A stretch of DNA of 64,000 nucleotides. It comes from Rhyzopertha dominica. Lineage: Eukaryota; Arthropoda; Insecta; Coleoptera; Bostrichidae. The notes beneath the pieces are model-generated. The model did not search any database, had not been told where the DNA came from, and saw only the letters and a list, made by a program, of their open reading frames with translations. Numbering within the stretch: the stretch's first letter is position 1; every line of letters begins with the position of its first letter. This document shows positions 23,203 to 35,513 of the stretch, one piece after another. The translations under genes and the position numbers were made by a program. Location: the NCBI GenBank assembly GCA_025024175.1, contig QCXZ01000042.1, positions 11,983,501 to 12,047,500 on the forward strand, read 5' to 3'.

Positions 23203-24802
23203 TTGATTAGCTTCGTTGAAAGCAAGGGTGTTTAACGAACGGCACCCCGATAAAAATGTTGACGCTAGGTACATTCTCGATCTCGTGCAGAAATTTCAAG
23301 ACACTGGATCTGTAGTAAACAAAAAAGGGCAGGGAATAGAGTCGTTGATGAAATGGCCCAACTCGAAGTACTTGGTCATTTTACAATGGATCCAACTAGC
23401 TCTTTGCGTAACATTTCTACAGCCGCTGGACTTTCTTATTCATCTGTAAGGAAAGTTACAAAACTGCACAAATTCCATTCCTATAAGATGAAAACTCTGC
23501 AGGAACTCGGCGAAGATGACTTCGATAGAAGACTGCAATTTTGCGAAATTATGACAGAAAAGATTATAGTAAATCCAAATCTAATAAAAAATATCTGCTT
23601 CAGTGATGAATGCACATTTTTTTTGAACGGCTCTGTAAATAAACATAACGTCAGGTACTGGAGTGACGAAAATCCTTATAATTTTTCGAGAAGGTCATAC
23701 ACAAGTTCCTCAGAAGCTGAACGTCTGGGCTGGAATACTTGGCAACGCAATTGTAGGTCCAATTTTCATTGATGGGACGCTAAATGGGGGAATGTATTTA
23801 GAATTACTTGATAACGTTATTAATCCTTTAATCACAGAGCAATTAGAAAACCAACGTGACCCTGAAGGAAATCCAATGTTGGATGAATACGAATTGTTTT
23901 ACCAACATGATGGAGCCCCACCGCATTACGCCATTAATGTGCGAAATTGGTTAAATCATAGATTTCCTCTTCACTGGATTGGTAGGCGTGGAACAATTGA
24001 ATGGCCGCCACGATCACCCGATTTGACTGCTTTAGATTTCTTTCTATGGGGTCATTTAAAATCTGTGGTTTACAAAACACAACCTACTAGCCTGGATGAT
24101 CTGCGAGAAAGAATTATTAACGAGTGCAACAGGATTCCACCTGAAACTTTCCGAAAAGTGCAGCAGGAGTTCGAGAACCATCTGTATTATTGTATGGAAA
24201 GAGGTGGTGCACATTTTGAGAATCTATTGTAAGGTTTGAATTTCTATGGTTTTGTTCACACTGCTTTTGGAGTTACAAATAAATAATTTTTCTTTTTCGT
24301 GGACATGGACTTTCTAAAAAATTACATGATAAATACTTTAATGTTAATAATAATGTTAAAAGAAAATTTTCAGTATTCTGGGAGTTTTTTTAAGTGTCAT
24401 ATTTTTTACAAGTTGTTTGTTTAAATTTTGGGTTCTCGTAAGGACAAATTTTAATAAAATACATTTTGTTGAAAAGAGTCCAAAATATTCAATTTAATAA
24501 GCAACCTGTTTCGTAGGCACTATTAATCTATTACCCCGTCAATAAGATAAACGTGGTAAAACTAATTACATGGCCAGACTCTTTGTGAAATAAGCTTTCA
24601 AATGATGTATCACAAGACGGATAGTTCCATTTAAAATTTTTAAAGGGGTGTCTACCCTGCTCACAGAGTAAGCGCTATCCATTAAAAACTTATCTCAAAA
24701 GTTGTCCCCCTGCAAACAAAAGTTTACCTGTTTTTGCAAATTTTTAAATTTTTGCTATATTTAAAGTTATTTAAGGTGTGAAGTTTTCAAAAAATCACCC
24801 TG
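23203..24802 (+). mobile_element. DD41D mariner-like element, copy D (second lineage)
   Basis: The right TIR-like end (CACCCTG then TA at 24803-24804) is present. No matching left end was found, so the element is 5'-truncated at its junction with the reverse transcriptase. It carries the transposase described separately and about 560 bp of 3' noncoding DNA. Confidence 0.6.
23205..24232 (+). pseudogene. DD41D transposase with two frameshifts
   Basis: The N-terminal HTH segment (FNERHPDKNVDARYILDLVQ, frame 2) shifts near 23340 into the middle segment (SSLRNISTAAGLSYSSVRKV and ICFSDECTFFLNGSVNKHN, D1 present, frame 1). It shifts back near 23690 into the C-terminal part (23663-24232). There WAGILGNAIVGPIF is followed by FYQHDGAPPHY (D2) and SPDLTALDFFLWG (D3). 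I count 41 residues between the second and third aspartates, the DD41D (rosa-type) spacing rather than the DD34D of classical mariners. All three catalytic residues survive, so only the shifts inactivate it. Protein divergence from copies A-C indicates a separate subfamily. Confidence 0.88.
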
Positions 24803-25049
24803 TATATTATAATGTGAGGAAAAAAGCGCCTGCGGGCGAATTGGTAAATTTTTTACTTAAAAGCTCTGCAGAAAGTAATATATCTTAGTCATATTTAAAT
24901 AAAAGGTATTATTTGTTTATTCTCTATCTAAAATATTGGTTAAGTGTAGTTTGGGCAGCTTTGGCAGAAAGACATTTTTAACGTATCGTAAGCTTGTCGG
25001 CAATGACGGTAGGGAGAATTTTTTTGTAGTTATTTTTTCCAAATTCCCA

Positions 25050-25640
25050 TCCTCCTTGCACCACTCTTCTATTTTTTCCATTTTGCGACAAGTATTTGCA
25101 TAAGAAGCGTCAGTTTCGTCTGTTTAACCACCAGATCGTTCTCACACTTCTTTTCCGAGACAACGGCGTCCAGCATCCGCGGTGATACTGGATGGCTTCG
25201 TCCTCCAATAAGACCCGGCATCAAAACAATGCCGGGTGTCCCTCCTTTGTCGCTTTTTTCTTCTTCCCCGACTAAAAATAATATTGGCCGGGGCACGGCG
25301 ATAATGCATTACACGGTCTCGTTGTTTTACTGTCTCCTCGAAAGCCCCCGAGCGGAAATTCTTTGAATCAATATTGCATTACGCGCGCCGTAAGCTGCTG
25401 CCATTTGTCGGACGGATCGCCCCGCCAGAAACAATAGATCGCATCTTTTATTTGCATACGGCGAAATTCGCGAATAAAAAGTAATAAAAGGGAGGCTGTA
25501 AATTTGGAGACGGAGCGACGCGGATGAGGGCGGAATTTTCCCTCGCCTTTGCCCGCTGGGCCTGCAGTAATTAAGGGATAAATATTTTTATGTTCAGTTT
25601 TCCGGATACATTTTTGGTTGAAGAGATGCGATGATGGAAG
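25050..25640. other. GC-rich island
   Basis: A broad CG-rich segment (for example CGGAGCGACGCGGATGAGGGCGG near 25510) contains short frames without domains. It is flanked by AT-rich DNA. It is a candidate regulatory island, or exon remnant of unknown origin. Confidence 0.4.
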
Positions 25641-26339
25641 ATGGAATTATTATTTTTCTATTCGTTCAAACAAACTAAGGAATTGGAGAACAAAAGTTTT
25701 CGGCCGCCATCGCCACCTGGAGTGAACTACACGAAAGTATATGTAGTATAGATCGGGATATATATACGGGTTCCAACCGCGGATCGTGATACATTCGTTA
25801 GGTATTGTGAGAACATTTAATAACAGTAATATTGTATTGCCCAATTTCAGAAACAATTGGTCTCGCATGACCCTCAAGAAAACAAAGAAAAAAGTCACAA
25901 GAATTACCTAGAAATCGATTTAAAATATTGCAAATTACGGTGATAAACATTTTAATTATTTTTGTTCTAGTGGCCATAAGATAAAAATAATAACTCGACA
26001 CAGTCACTATTTGATATCATACTATTACATAGTAGGGGTTTGAGAAATGATGATTTCTGATTTAACTTCCTTTACTTAATCACCAGAACCAAAACACAAT
26101 CCAAACAACTAGTTCAAAAACATTACTGTTTGAGTTCTACTAATTCAATAAATCATTATAGAGAAAACTGCGCTGCACTCACTAGCACTTAAAACACATT
26201 AAACGCCTGGTTCGCTTCTGTTCGCTTGCCTTTCGTTTGCTTCACTGCATTTCAAATCGGACTTCTTCTTCTGTAATCTTGCGAAAATGGTAATTTGTGG
26301 AGTTGTTGGTTATCCGGCAACATATCGCAAGGATGTTAT

Positions 26340-27095
26340 TTCCGCAAATTTACATGATTTTTTCCCAGATGACGGGAAAATAGGGATAATTGTACCAATA
26401 CATAAAAAGGGAGACACAAAAGAATGTGGGAACTATAGAAGAATCACATTGTTAAGTGTAGTAGCAAAGGTTTATGAAAGACTGATTGAAGCAAGATTAA
26501 GAGAAAAGTTGGAACCACAATTACACGAAGCACAAAGCGGGTTTAGAAGAGGGCGACGCACCCAGGACCATATATTTACGATTAAACAAATGGCGGAAAA
26601 GATAGGCAAAGAAAAAGGAATCTGTTTAGCATTCCTGGACTTAGAGAAAGCATTTGATAACATCCCTAGAAAAGTGGTCTGGGAAAGTATGAAGAAAAGA
26701 GGTATAAATAATAAGCTCAGAAAAAACAGAAAGTTTATACAGCGACACAAAAAATTATGTCAGAACAAGCAACATGGAATCGCAGGATTTTCAAGTAGTA
26801 GATGGATTAAGGCAAGGGGGGGTGTTAAGCCCAACACTGTTTATCATGGTAGTGGACGATATATTGTGGGAACTACACAACAAGGCTAACGAAGTCAAAT
26901 TAGGGTATAGAAAATTAAAGGTGATAAAGCTAGCAGAATGCGCATTTGCAGATGACCTGATGATCTGTGCAGAAAATGAAGAAAAGTTACAACAAAATAT
27001 AGAGTTGTGGGAGAATGAACTAACAAAACGTAAAATGTCATAGGAAAGGAGGACAAAAAGATAGACATAACAATAATTGGGAAACAAATAGTCGC
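26340..27095 (+). pseudogene. Non-LTR retrotransposon reverse transcriptase fragment
   Basis: A frame from about 26287 reads IIVPIHKKGDTKECGNYRR, then ITLLSVVAKVYERLIE, EAQSGFRRGRRTQDHIF and ICLAFLDLEKAFDNIPR (motif A with catalytic D). After a frameshift near 26770 comes FQVVDGLRQGGVLSPTLF, then ECAFADDLMICAENEE (FADD catalytic box) at 26774-27043. The last part (27050-27095, DKKIDITIIGKQI) resumes in another frame. It is an RTE/I-like rather than jockey-like RT by motif wording, but clade assignment needs alignment. Endonuclease, connector and 3' end are missing. Confidence 0.82.
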
Positions 27096-27469
27096 ATTTT
27101 TAGGCTCAGTTAATTTTTGTTTCCATCCTTTTTTAACCCTGCTGTGAAATGATGCATTCTAAATAACTAAAACAACTCCGAAAAAGCTGCATTTTTCTTT
27201 ATTCAATCTAAAACAATCTTTCAAAAACCATTTTCAAGTTGCATAAATGTTCAGAAACCCAATTTACGTTAAAATATCGCCCTGACCTTTCAGAGAAAGT
27301 TTACCAATATTTGACAAAGAGGAACATTGATGAGTGCGACAGGTCCTTTTGCTATCTTTTTTCATTTCGGTGCTTTAGTACATCTATTGCGACACAGAAT
27401 TTGGTAAAATTGCTTGTTTTAATGAGTATTAATTAATTAAAAATTGTCTTTAATTCTCAGAAGATATAA

Positions 27470-27565
27470 AAATGACTGGTGCCAAGTCGGGATTATACGA
27501 CGGTTGGTCGAAAACTTCACACTTGAATTCGCACGTGAATCGCTCGTCACAGGAAATGTAAGTTA
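27470..27565 (-). pseudogene. Trace of a mariner-type D3 motif
   Basis: The minus strand reads VFDQPSYNPDLAPVIF, which resembles the PPYSPDLAPSDF motif around the third catalytic aspartate, with that aspartate lost. No other part of a transposase could be followed. It is an isolated relic, so uncertain. Confidence 0.35.
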
Positions 27566-27569
27566 ATGT

Positions 27570-29030
27570 CGTTGACTTTGATGAATGTTATTTCTTCCCG
27601 TCTGCAAGCGCCACGATAACCCATAATAGGTGTAACCTATAAATAATAGCCCATGTTATCATAAACTCGATCAATTTAAGAAATAGCTTCACTTTTGTCG
27701 CAAAAGAATTATTAACGATCGGACTGATTACTTCATACCTACCGAAGGACCTTACTTGAAAAGTCAGCAATTTTTTTTTCATTTAGTTTTTTGTTGTTGG
27801 TTTTTGCTGCTTGATGGTTACACGTTTCCACACTTGCTCATTCGACAACTCAACTCAAACGAATATACTGTTTTATATTACATCATCGTCAAATTGTATG
27901 CCTTGTATTCAGTTAAATTGTGGATAATGGTTGCCAATAGATTTACAAATACATTTCAACTTCGAATATTCAATAATTTTGCTATTATTTTGTAACCATG
28001 TCGTGTTAAAAAAAGGGTCGCTAACTATGATGAGATGCAGGTGAGAAACTTCTCACTCCTCTTGTCAACATTTTTGTGGAATAGGTAATCTGATCTATAA
28101 TAGTAGACCTCCGATAAAACGTTAAAATATAAATGTCATTGAAATTAATTTTCCATCTTTAGTTCATTGTTAACCTATAATATAATATAATATAACCTAT
28201 GTTATAAAACAGTAATAAACGGTACGAAAGCTACTTGGATTTCTGCAGATTTTCGATAGCAATTTGCAATATTTTGTTCAGTTTGTTGTACAAATATATT
28301 GAAAGATATTGAAGTAGTTCTCACTATGTAAATTGACAAAGGTAAAATAGTTTCACACGTCTACCAAAAAGGTTAACATTTCCGAAATTAAATAATTGTT
28401 GCTTATTTAATTAAAAATGTAACTAATGGTACTCTGTGTTAGGTAAGGACAAAACTATAATTGTATTATAAACTTGGCAAGGTTAAGTTTACGATATATT
28501 AGCAAACATCTTCCAAATATCATATTTCTCAAAGCATACAATAATCTTTAAAGGTGATCTTAACGATAAAATCAAAATTCTAACACCACAATCTAACCAT
28601 GTTCTAGTGACGATCAAGCTTTATCGCCGATCTGTAAAGGTAAATCCTTTCGTACAAGTTTCCGAGTCAGTCTTGCAGCTTCTCTGGTTTTGATTTTCTC
28701 GTACATCGTGGGGCAATCTTTACGACTGTGCAGGGACCGTATTTCGTCTAGAGCGTCGATGTGTGGGTGCAACACACCACCAATAAAGCGCATAACTCCT
28801 CAACTACACTGCCAACAAGGTACCGAGAGGACAAAGAGGGACACAGACCGGATCGGCGTTGCAATGGTTAAACGATATTGCCAGGTTCTGATTTTGATGA
28901 AATGAGAATTCAAGCTTCTTAATCCACAAACAATAGACAATCCATACAAATGAATACGCTACTATATAATCAAATAAAATATATAAAAATGTGACATAAA
29001 TAAAAGCATTAAAAACATCACAGAAATTAC
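27570..29030. other. AT-rich DNA, slightly GC-richer at 28600-28900
   Basis: Nothing recognised. The 71-codon plus frame at 28690 has four cysteines in a short span but no known motif spacing. Confidence 0.35.
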
Positions 29031-29040
29031 ATGATAATTA

Positions 29041-29790
29041 ACTACTTGATAAAAGATAACTACAAAATAGCCTTCCAAATGTCACCTAACTAATAATTTC
29101 CACAATCCCTATTAAAATTATTAGTATTCCTACAAATTTCTATAGCTTCTTTTATTAGACGTATGTGATAATATTTTTCTCTATGTAAAATTTTTGTTTA
29201 TTAGCTATCTGTTACACGTATGTGTTCTTTCAAACGCGTACCTACTTTTCTTTTAGTTTGACCTATGTAACACTTGCCGCAAGAAAAAGTAATTTTGTAA
29301 ACACCTTCTCTAAACGTACCTTATCTTTAGTAGAACTTAAAATTTTATCTAAATTATTATATATACTATCAACAACTAAAATATCCTCTTTTCTAAGCAT
29401 CCTCTTTAATTTTTCCGAAAGGCCTTGTACATAAGGCAAACTCGACTTCAATTTACTTTGGTCCTGGCTGAGAATTTACTTGATTTGTATAAGCACTTTT
29501 ATTATAAACTGGCCAAATATTCTTATTACTATAACCATTTCTCACTAAAGCTGATGTAAGATGATATATCTCTTTTAGTAAAGAACTTTCGTCTGAGTTC
29601 CGTTGTGCTCTAAGAAATGAAGTCCTTATAAGACTATTCTTTTGAGAGGGAGGGTAGTGAGATGTGGCATATAAATATCTGTCTGTGTGTGTTGGTCTTC
29701 TGTAAACCTTGTGTCCTAACTGTTCAGTGTTTATTCTGTAAATTTGAACAATTGTTAGTAATTGTTTCTTTTTTAACCAAGCTCTTTAAA
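29041..29790 (-). pseudogene. Penelope-like element A-family fragment, second copy
   Basis: Reading the minus strand from 29790: INTEQLGHKVYRRPTHTDRY (post-palm motif), YPPSQKNSLIRTSFLRAQRN, EIYHLTSALVRNGYSNKNI, then after a frameshift SSLPYVQGLSEKLKRMLRKE (connector), and the GIY-YIG segment down to 29041. That segment is nearly identical in DNA to 4835-5170. The YxDD palm lies beyond the 5' truncation and the 3' terminus is absent. It shows that the PLE A family existed as longer copies; this one is dead through shifts and a small deletion in the endonuclease. Confidence 0.8.
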
Positions 29791-30269
29791 AGCATATTGG
29801 TTCAGAAAGTACCTTTACCTATTTACACATTTGTGACGTCATGGCAGTTCAGCGTGGTTTTTTGCGCGAGAGCGGCGCGTTACATTACATTACAACAAAG
29901 TGAATAATAATGTATTAATGATGATAAAGCAAAAACATTTTGCAAACGTTGTTATATGTTCATGAAGGTTAAATTAAGTTCTAATTTTTTTTGTGCTAGC
30001 AGCCCATTAAAATTTAACCTATCGCATATCTTACTTTAAAGTATTTCATGGTTGATTTCAGCTAAAATCAACTTTAAGAGAAGAGAAACCGACCTAAAAT
30101 GTTTCGTTTTAAATGTAGTGTAAATAAATAAATATAAATTTGTTTTTAGTAATGAACATCATTTTATTAAACTTATTATTGCTAAATGCGCAATACACAC
30201 AAGAGGCTTTATCCAACAAAACTAGCAACTTATCGCCAAACCAACAATGCTCACATATCGCCTGAAATC

Positions 30270-30640
30270 GGCAGCTTTATATCGACCGAGCGTAGCGCCG
30301 CCGCTGCCTGAAAAGAGGCGATTCATGCTTTTATAATAAATAACCGGGTAAAAGAGCGAATCTGTATTCCATATGGTGCTCGTAATAAAATGTAGCCATC
30401 AACAATGGCTGGTTATTTTTCGGGCTGTTTTGGCTCCGGCTCGGGGTAAATGGCGTGTGTGATCAATCTGCCCGTTTTCGGGGAAGCACAAGTGCAGTTT
30501 TATGTACTGCCGGCGTTTTTAGGCAAATGAAATATGCGCAATAATTCCTTGCGAACTGGGGGAGGTTTTCGGGCTAATTTAACGAAAATGTGACGCGTTG
30601 AAGTGTTCTGCTGGCTTGCCATGAGCCCGAACTATCAAAT
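30270..30640. other. GC-rich island with homeodomain-like AT cores
   Basis: A GC-rich non-coding segment holds TTTTATAATAAATAAC (30330) next to CG-rich runs, a mix usual for developmental enhancers. No open frame over 60 codons was seen. The regulatory role is inferred only from texture. Confidence 0.35.
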
Positions 30641-30768
30641 GTGACAGCTTCTGGGCTTTATTCAATATTTTCAAATCATTCATGAAAGAAATAATGCCTA
30701 ATATACATGAAAAGAAAAACTGGTTCTATTTTTTTAATGGAATTGGATTTTTATTCGTCAATTAATCC

Positions 30769-30961
30769 TGACATGTTGTTTTCCGGGCTGGTTCCCACGT
30801 TGGTTATTAGACCTTGACGTTTCGACACTCATGTCGGTGTCTTCCTCAGAAGTAGCTCTGAAACTGTTTCAGAGCTACTTCTGAGGAAGACACCGACATG
30901 AGTGTCGAAACGCCAAGGTCTAATAACCAACGTGGGAACCAGCCCGGAAAACAACATGTCA
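30769..30961. repeat. 193-nt near-perfect palindrome made of PLE C termini
   Basis: Arms 30769-30864 and 30866-30961 are inverted copies with one mismatch in 96 positions and a single central base. Each arm equals the PLE C terminus (TTTTCCGGGCTGGTTCCCAC and so on) and holds a CTGAGGA...GAAAC core (30881-30911 and its mirror). No element body remains. It is either a minimal PLE insertion or a foldback derivative. Confidence 0.93.
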
Positions 30962-30969
30962 TCGACAAC

Positions 30970-33530
30970 AACCACGGAAGCCTTCAAATCATTTAATCCT
31001 GTGTGGACATTAATTATTAATGTAGTATCGTCATATGTACTTACATGATGAGCAGCCTTATATATTTGTAGTCCAAGAACTTTAAGTAAAAAAATACTTA
31101 GGTTTCCAAGAAAAGTTACTGGAAATTGTTTTTAAGTTCGTAGAATCATCCTTGTGCCATTTTTTGTGTAAAAAATGTATGCAGTAATGAATATTGTAAG
31201 GGTCTTTGAAATAAACTGTATAATTTTTGCTCCAAACTTTTTTTGGGCGGGTGAATGTTGAAGTATGAAATCGCTAATATCTCTGGTTTAGTTCAGCCGA
31301 TTAAACGGACAAAGTATCATTTGCAAGAGCTTTTATATTTCTATAAAATGAAATTCTAAATACTAACAAGTAGTTTGTGTATTGACCTCAATGAGGCGTT
31401 TTCTGAATATTCTACTAAAATACTGATTTTTTTTTCATAACTTATAAATACAACTTTCAACGTAATTAAAACAAAAAATAAATGCAGATTAAAATGGCGA
31501 AAAGCGCATTTTGATATGTTTTTGGTATTCAAGAATATTAGAGTTAATTAGATTTTGAGAATGTCACAAAACATTAACAACATTGTATTATTTGATCAGT
31601 TATGTAATTTGAAATTTTTTATGGCACAAAAAGGCCGCATTTTTACATTAACTGCGGGAGTAAAGTCGACACGCTTCTTCTAGAAAGCAAGTGCAGCTAC
31701 CAGTGTTTGCTTTAGCGAAGAAATAAAAATAATGCAGTACTTGTTTGTAGTTGGAATAATGCATAATGACAAATATTTAGTGAATTAAAGAAACCATCTT
31801 ACTGTGGAAAATATAAAAGTTCTAGCCCTTATTCAGTTTAATTTCAGGTAACTTAGGGAATACTTTTAGTGAATTTTACAAACGCATACTTCGGGAAAGC
31901 CACATATTAAAGTAATTAAGTGATACAGAAAGGTATAACACTATACCGAAACTCGAAACATAAACACATAATGAAGTGAAAGAACGACAGTTACTTATAT
32001 TATCTTACCTTAATGGAAAAAAATATGATTGTTTTAGATACAAAGACGACTATGTGGTATAGTGCATTTATGGTGGTCATGAAGTCCTTTACTTGTCCCC
32101 ATGAAAATATTATTTTCTATTTATTTGGAAGCACCTATACCGAGAATGAAATGACATTTTTATATTAACTAATTGATCTGTATTACGTCCGTATGTTTGC
32201 CATAGCGCTCTTAAATTTATTATTATTACTATTATTGTTAGATACTTGTAGTCGAACGACCGGAATCGACCTACATATTGTCTTTATATTCACCTCAAGC
32301 ATGTGCAATTATTAAAGACAGCCGCCGATTCACGGTTGTCCCTACGCCTTTACCGTTTACCTGTTCACACCTGAGTCACACGAGTTCCATTGGTTGCATA
32401 GCTATAAAGTGTTCTACTTAAATAATTAGGTATTGTTCACTGTGTCCTGTACAAAATGTCATTTATTTAATTTAATGCTGTCAGCACCTGTTTATCCATC
32501 AAAGTGGAAAATAAGTCTGATTGACCTATATTCAAATCGGGCGATAAGTCTAGTATTGCACTGTTCTGTAACTTTGGTTAATTATTTGAATGAATTACCT
32601 ATATCAGAATGAATTTATTCGCGTAATATTGTTAGTATAAAAAATGTACAAGCCACAAACCTGGTTGGGCTCGCGCATTTCGTATTAGATACGTAGGAAA
32701 GACGTCTTCAGGTTGATATCATATATACAAATCAAAACTGAACTCGGTTGTAATATTAAGGAAATTGTTAATGTTAACAAAATTTCTGTTAGTTAAGAAT
32801 AAGCAGTTTGCTTTGTGCCATTACTTTTAATACTTCTTTTTAAATGATGTGGTTTGTGTTTTTTGTCTTTCTAACTTGAAAGTCGTGTAAAATGGCAGGT
32901 ATATACGACACAGTTTTAAAAAAAATTTATACCTATAACAGAATTAAACACTGTTCAAAAGAAAGCTCATTTAAATAATCAACATAAATTTAGTATCTTT
33001 GAACGAAAAACTAACATCTAGAAAACATTATATGTAGTGGTTGTCATTTTTTATTTGTCTTACTTAAGATGAGGGCAAAACATTCACCACACTACAATCA
33101 GATTCCGTTTCTTTTTCTCTAAACAAGGCGTACAGATTAATATCCAAATGATCAAAAAATTTAAAGTGCGTAAAATGCCTTCCGTTATCTCTTTCTGATA
33201 AGCTTGTACGTTCTAATGAATGATGTATGTTCTTGTATCACGAAAATGCGTATAAAAGATAACATATAAAACCTTTTTCAGCGCTTCATCTAAGTAATTA
33301 ATAAATTAATTCGAGTAGATTTTTTGTTTATATATTAAACTGCACTATGTAGTTATTACAGTTAATGCCAATAGGAATATTAATTTATATGACCTACAGC
33401 CGAATACTTCTAGAATTTTTTATAACAAAACTTAGACTCGACTAAAGGACAAAATGCAATTGTTTGTTATATCAATTCAGATAGTTTAAACTCTATTCTG
33501 AGTTAAAGAAAAAAATGGTATAATTTTAAT
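30970..33530. other. AT-rich DNA without a recognised gene
   Basis: Long AT-rich stretch with few open frames and an imperfect (ATT)n at 32220. I see nothing that I can assign. Confidence 0.45.
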
Positions 33531-33539
33531 TAATTTCCG

Positions 33540-34080
33540 GTTACGTCCACCCCATCGGAACGAACAACAAAACAGAATACTATAATAAGTAACCAAATAC
33601 CATGTCCCGTCACGTCAAACAGCAACTCACACCGTTCAAACAAATCGATGCCAGTGCAAACATGTTAACGCTATGAATCATGTCCTGGTGTTGGGTTATT
33701 ACACCGAAAGGGGTGGGTGAGATCACCATATGGACACGCAGCCTCCAGGGGCGGTAGTAATGAAGGTGATATTTGAGAAATTTAGGACCCAAATCCCCTT
33801 CGCCAGCAGCAATACCTGATTGACCCAGAAACTCACGACGTAACTCCGCAACTTTCCCCTCGTAGAAATTTGAATTTCAATGTTCGTTCAAAATTTTAAA
33901 CTGTCGAAGTTTTTCGATCACGGATATAATAACTTGCCTGCCGGGAAGGGTCGGTATCAAATTGTCCCGAACTTTGCAGCTTTTATATTCGCATAATGGA
34001 AAATCTTCTCGAGTATACATATAACAATAAATCCGGCGGAGGGGTGTGCAAATGCAGGAAAAGTTACGGATTTGAAGCTC
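33540..34080. other. GC-rich island
   Basis: Moderately GC-rich, no convincing frame (one 60-codon minus frame without motifs). It ends before an (AAT)n tract. Confidence 0.35.
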
Positions 34081-34172
34081 GAGGAATTGTATATTTCAAT
34101 CTTAAATTTTCTCATGCAAGTAACGAAACTTTTTTGTCGAAGCGGTAGGGATGTTGATGAAATATGTGTGTT

Positions 34173-34173
<1 letters not shown>

Positions 34174-34210
<37 letters not shown>
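34174..34210. repeat. (TAA)n microsatellite
   Basis: About twelve perfect TAA units. Such tracts often mark the 3' tail of a non-LTR element, but no element body was seen next to it. Confidence 0.9.
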
Positions 34211-34546
34211 GTAAAACAACATCGCAATGCACCATTCTAAGACCAAGTAACAATAAGGGTCCAAGATTGGGGTCTGGAAAACATCTGTCTGGGGATGAAA
34301 TTTTAATATCGGACCACTAAACGTCTGCGTGTTGAGTATAAAGTAATCAGTGTCAGCAAGGTCTCATAAAACCCTAAATTTTCTAATTTTATTAATAATA
34401 ATGCAATTACGACTAATTTGATCTAATCTAAACACAACCCAACTAAGCCAAGGATCACGAAGGAGTATTTGATTTTATAAAATTAATTTAAAAGTTTATG
34501 TCACTTTGACATCATGTCACTTTGATATTTACCATATTTTACAGTT

Positions 34547-35090
34547 TTATAGTTCTAGTGCCCTCTGCGATTGAGCAAGTTGGACCATTTTTTCGAATGT
34601 GGCAGATAACTTCTGTTGTAACAATCTTTCACGAATTTCTGTACCATGTATTCCTGTAATGAACTGTGCACGTAGATGAGTGTCAATTGTAGAAGCCTTG
34701 CAAGACGAACAATTAAACTGGCAGTTTATAGTCATTTTCCTCAGTTCTGCAATGTAATTTGCAATTGTCTCTCCTTCCTGCTGGACAAGTAATGTAAATT
34801 TGTGCTCTTTAAGTAACTTAATTAAATCTGCATACTTCCTTGTATTTGGAAGATTAGGTGCTGTAAGTTTTGTAAGCGTTTGATAGATTTTTGGACTGAT
34901 GCACCCTATTAGAATTTGAACACATAAGTCATCATTCTCAGGTTTTACGGTATCTACTCCTTTCAGTTTGAGATGATTATCGAGATGTTGTAAGTAGGAG
35001 TCAAATCTTTCATTATTTTCATCATAAGGGTGTAAACTTCCTCTTGAAGTTCGCCCAGATTGCTCCACGTAAATTTGACTATCCTCGTCG
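34547..35090 (-). pseudogene. Ty3/Gypsy-type Gag fragment
   Basis: The open frame (173 residues from 35068, open back to the PBS) reads HPYDENNERFDSYLQHLDNH (the F-x-x-Y capsid start), NLPNTRKYADLIKLLKEH, EGETIANYIAELRKMTINC and IHGTEIRERLLQQKLSATFE. These are the retrotransposon Gag (capsid) motifs in order. The frame stops at 34547 before the zinc knuckle, and no protease or RT follows, so only the 5' end of the element remains. It sits just inside the LTR at 35097-35267, as expected. It is an old, truncated retroelement of the host genome. Confidence 0.82.
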
Positions 35091-35094
35091 CCAA
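35081..35094 (-). other. Primer-binding-site-like sequence of the Gypsy element
   Basis: On the minus strand TTGGCGACGAGGAT follows two bases after the LTR end. A TGG start fits pairing with the CCA end of a tRNA, as in LTR retrotransposons. The tRNA identity was not determined. Confidence 0.6.
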
Positions 35095-35096
35095 TT

Positions 35097-35267
35097 TGTT
35101 AAATATGTAGGGAAAACAGACTTGAAGTAATGACATTTATATTTTATCTGTATTACAACAACTGAACTGTATTATATTTTATTAACGTGGAAACCCATAG
35201 CACTCTGAAAAGGGAGCATATATAACAAAACCGTACAACAACAAATGAGAATAATTGTAATACTTCA
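35097..35267 (-). repeat. 5' LTR of the truncated Gypsy element
   Basis: The 171-bp segment begins TGAAGTATT and ends ATTTAACA on the minus strand (TG..CA). It has a TATA-like TATATATGC (about 35212-35224) and an AATAAAA signal (about 35177-35183). The 3' LTR is not in the window, so the borders rest on TG..CA and the adjacent PBS. Confidence 0.65.
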
Positions 35268-35282
35268 CTTTTTTTGATGTGG

Positions 35283-35500
35283 TGGTGGTACATTGAACGT
35301 ATAACAAACATTAAAGTAAATACGTACAGCGAAAAGCAGATCTAGAATGGAATTATAGCTGTTAGATACAGTATTAAGCTGACTGACATTTAGTATGTTA
35401 CTAAATGTAGAAAGAACAGAAGCAAATCTACTATTGAGATCAGAAATAAATGTAGAAGTATTAAAATCACCTAAGACTACAAAATTGTGTTTTGCTTCAG
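35283..35500 (-). pseudogene. Endonuclease fragment of a non-LTR retrotransposon
   Basis: The minus strand reads HNFVVLGDFNTSTF, then LNVSQLNTVSNSYNSILDLL. These are the G-D-F-N and I-L-D-L motifs of the apurinic-type endonuclease domain of jockey-like elements. It is cut on one side by the Gypsy LTR and on the other by a PLE foldback, so a nested history is likely. Catalytic E and the final S-D-H are outside the fragment. Confidence 0.7.
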
Positions 35501-35513
35501 GCTTCCGCGGGCG

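Noticed and set aside
28690..28905. 71-codon plus frame with several cysteines
   Set aside because: No known cysteine pattern, signal peptide or neighbour to support a gene.
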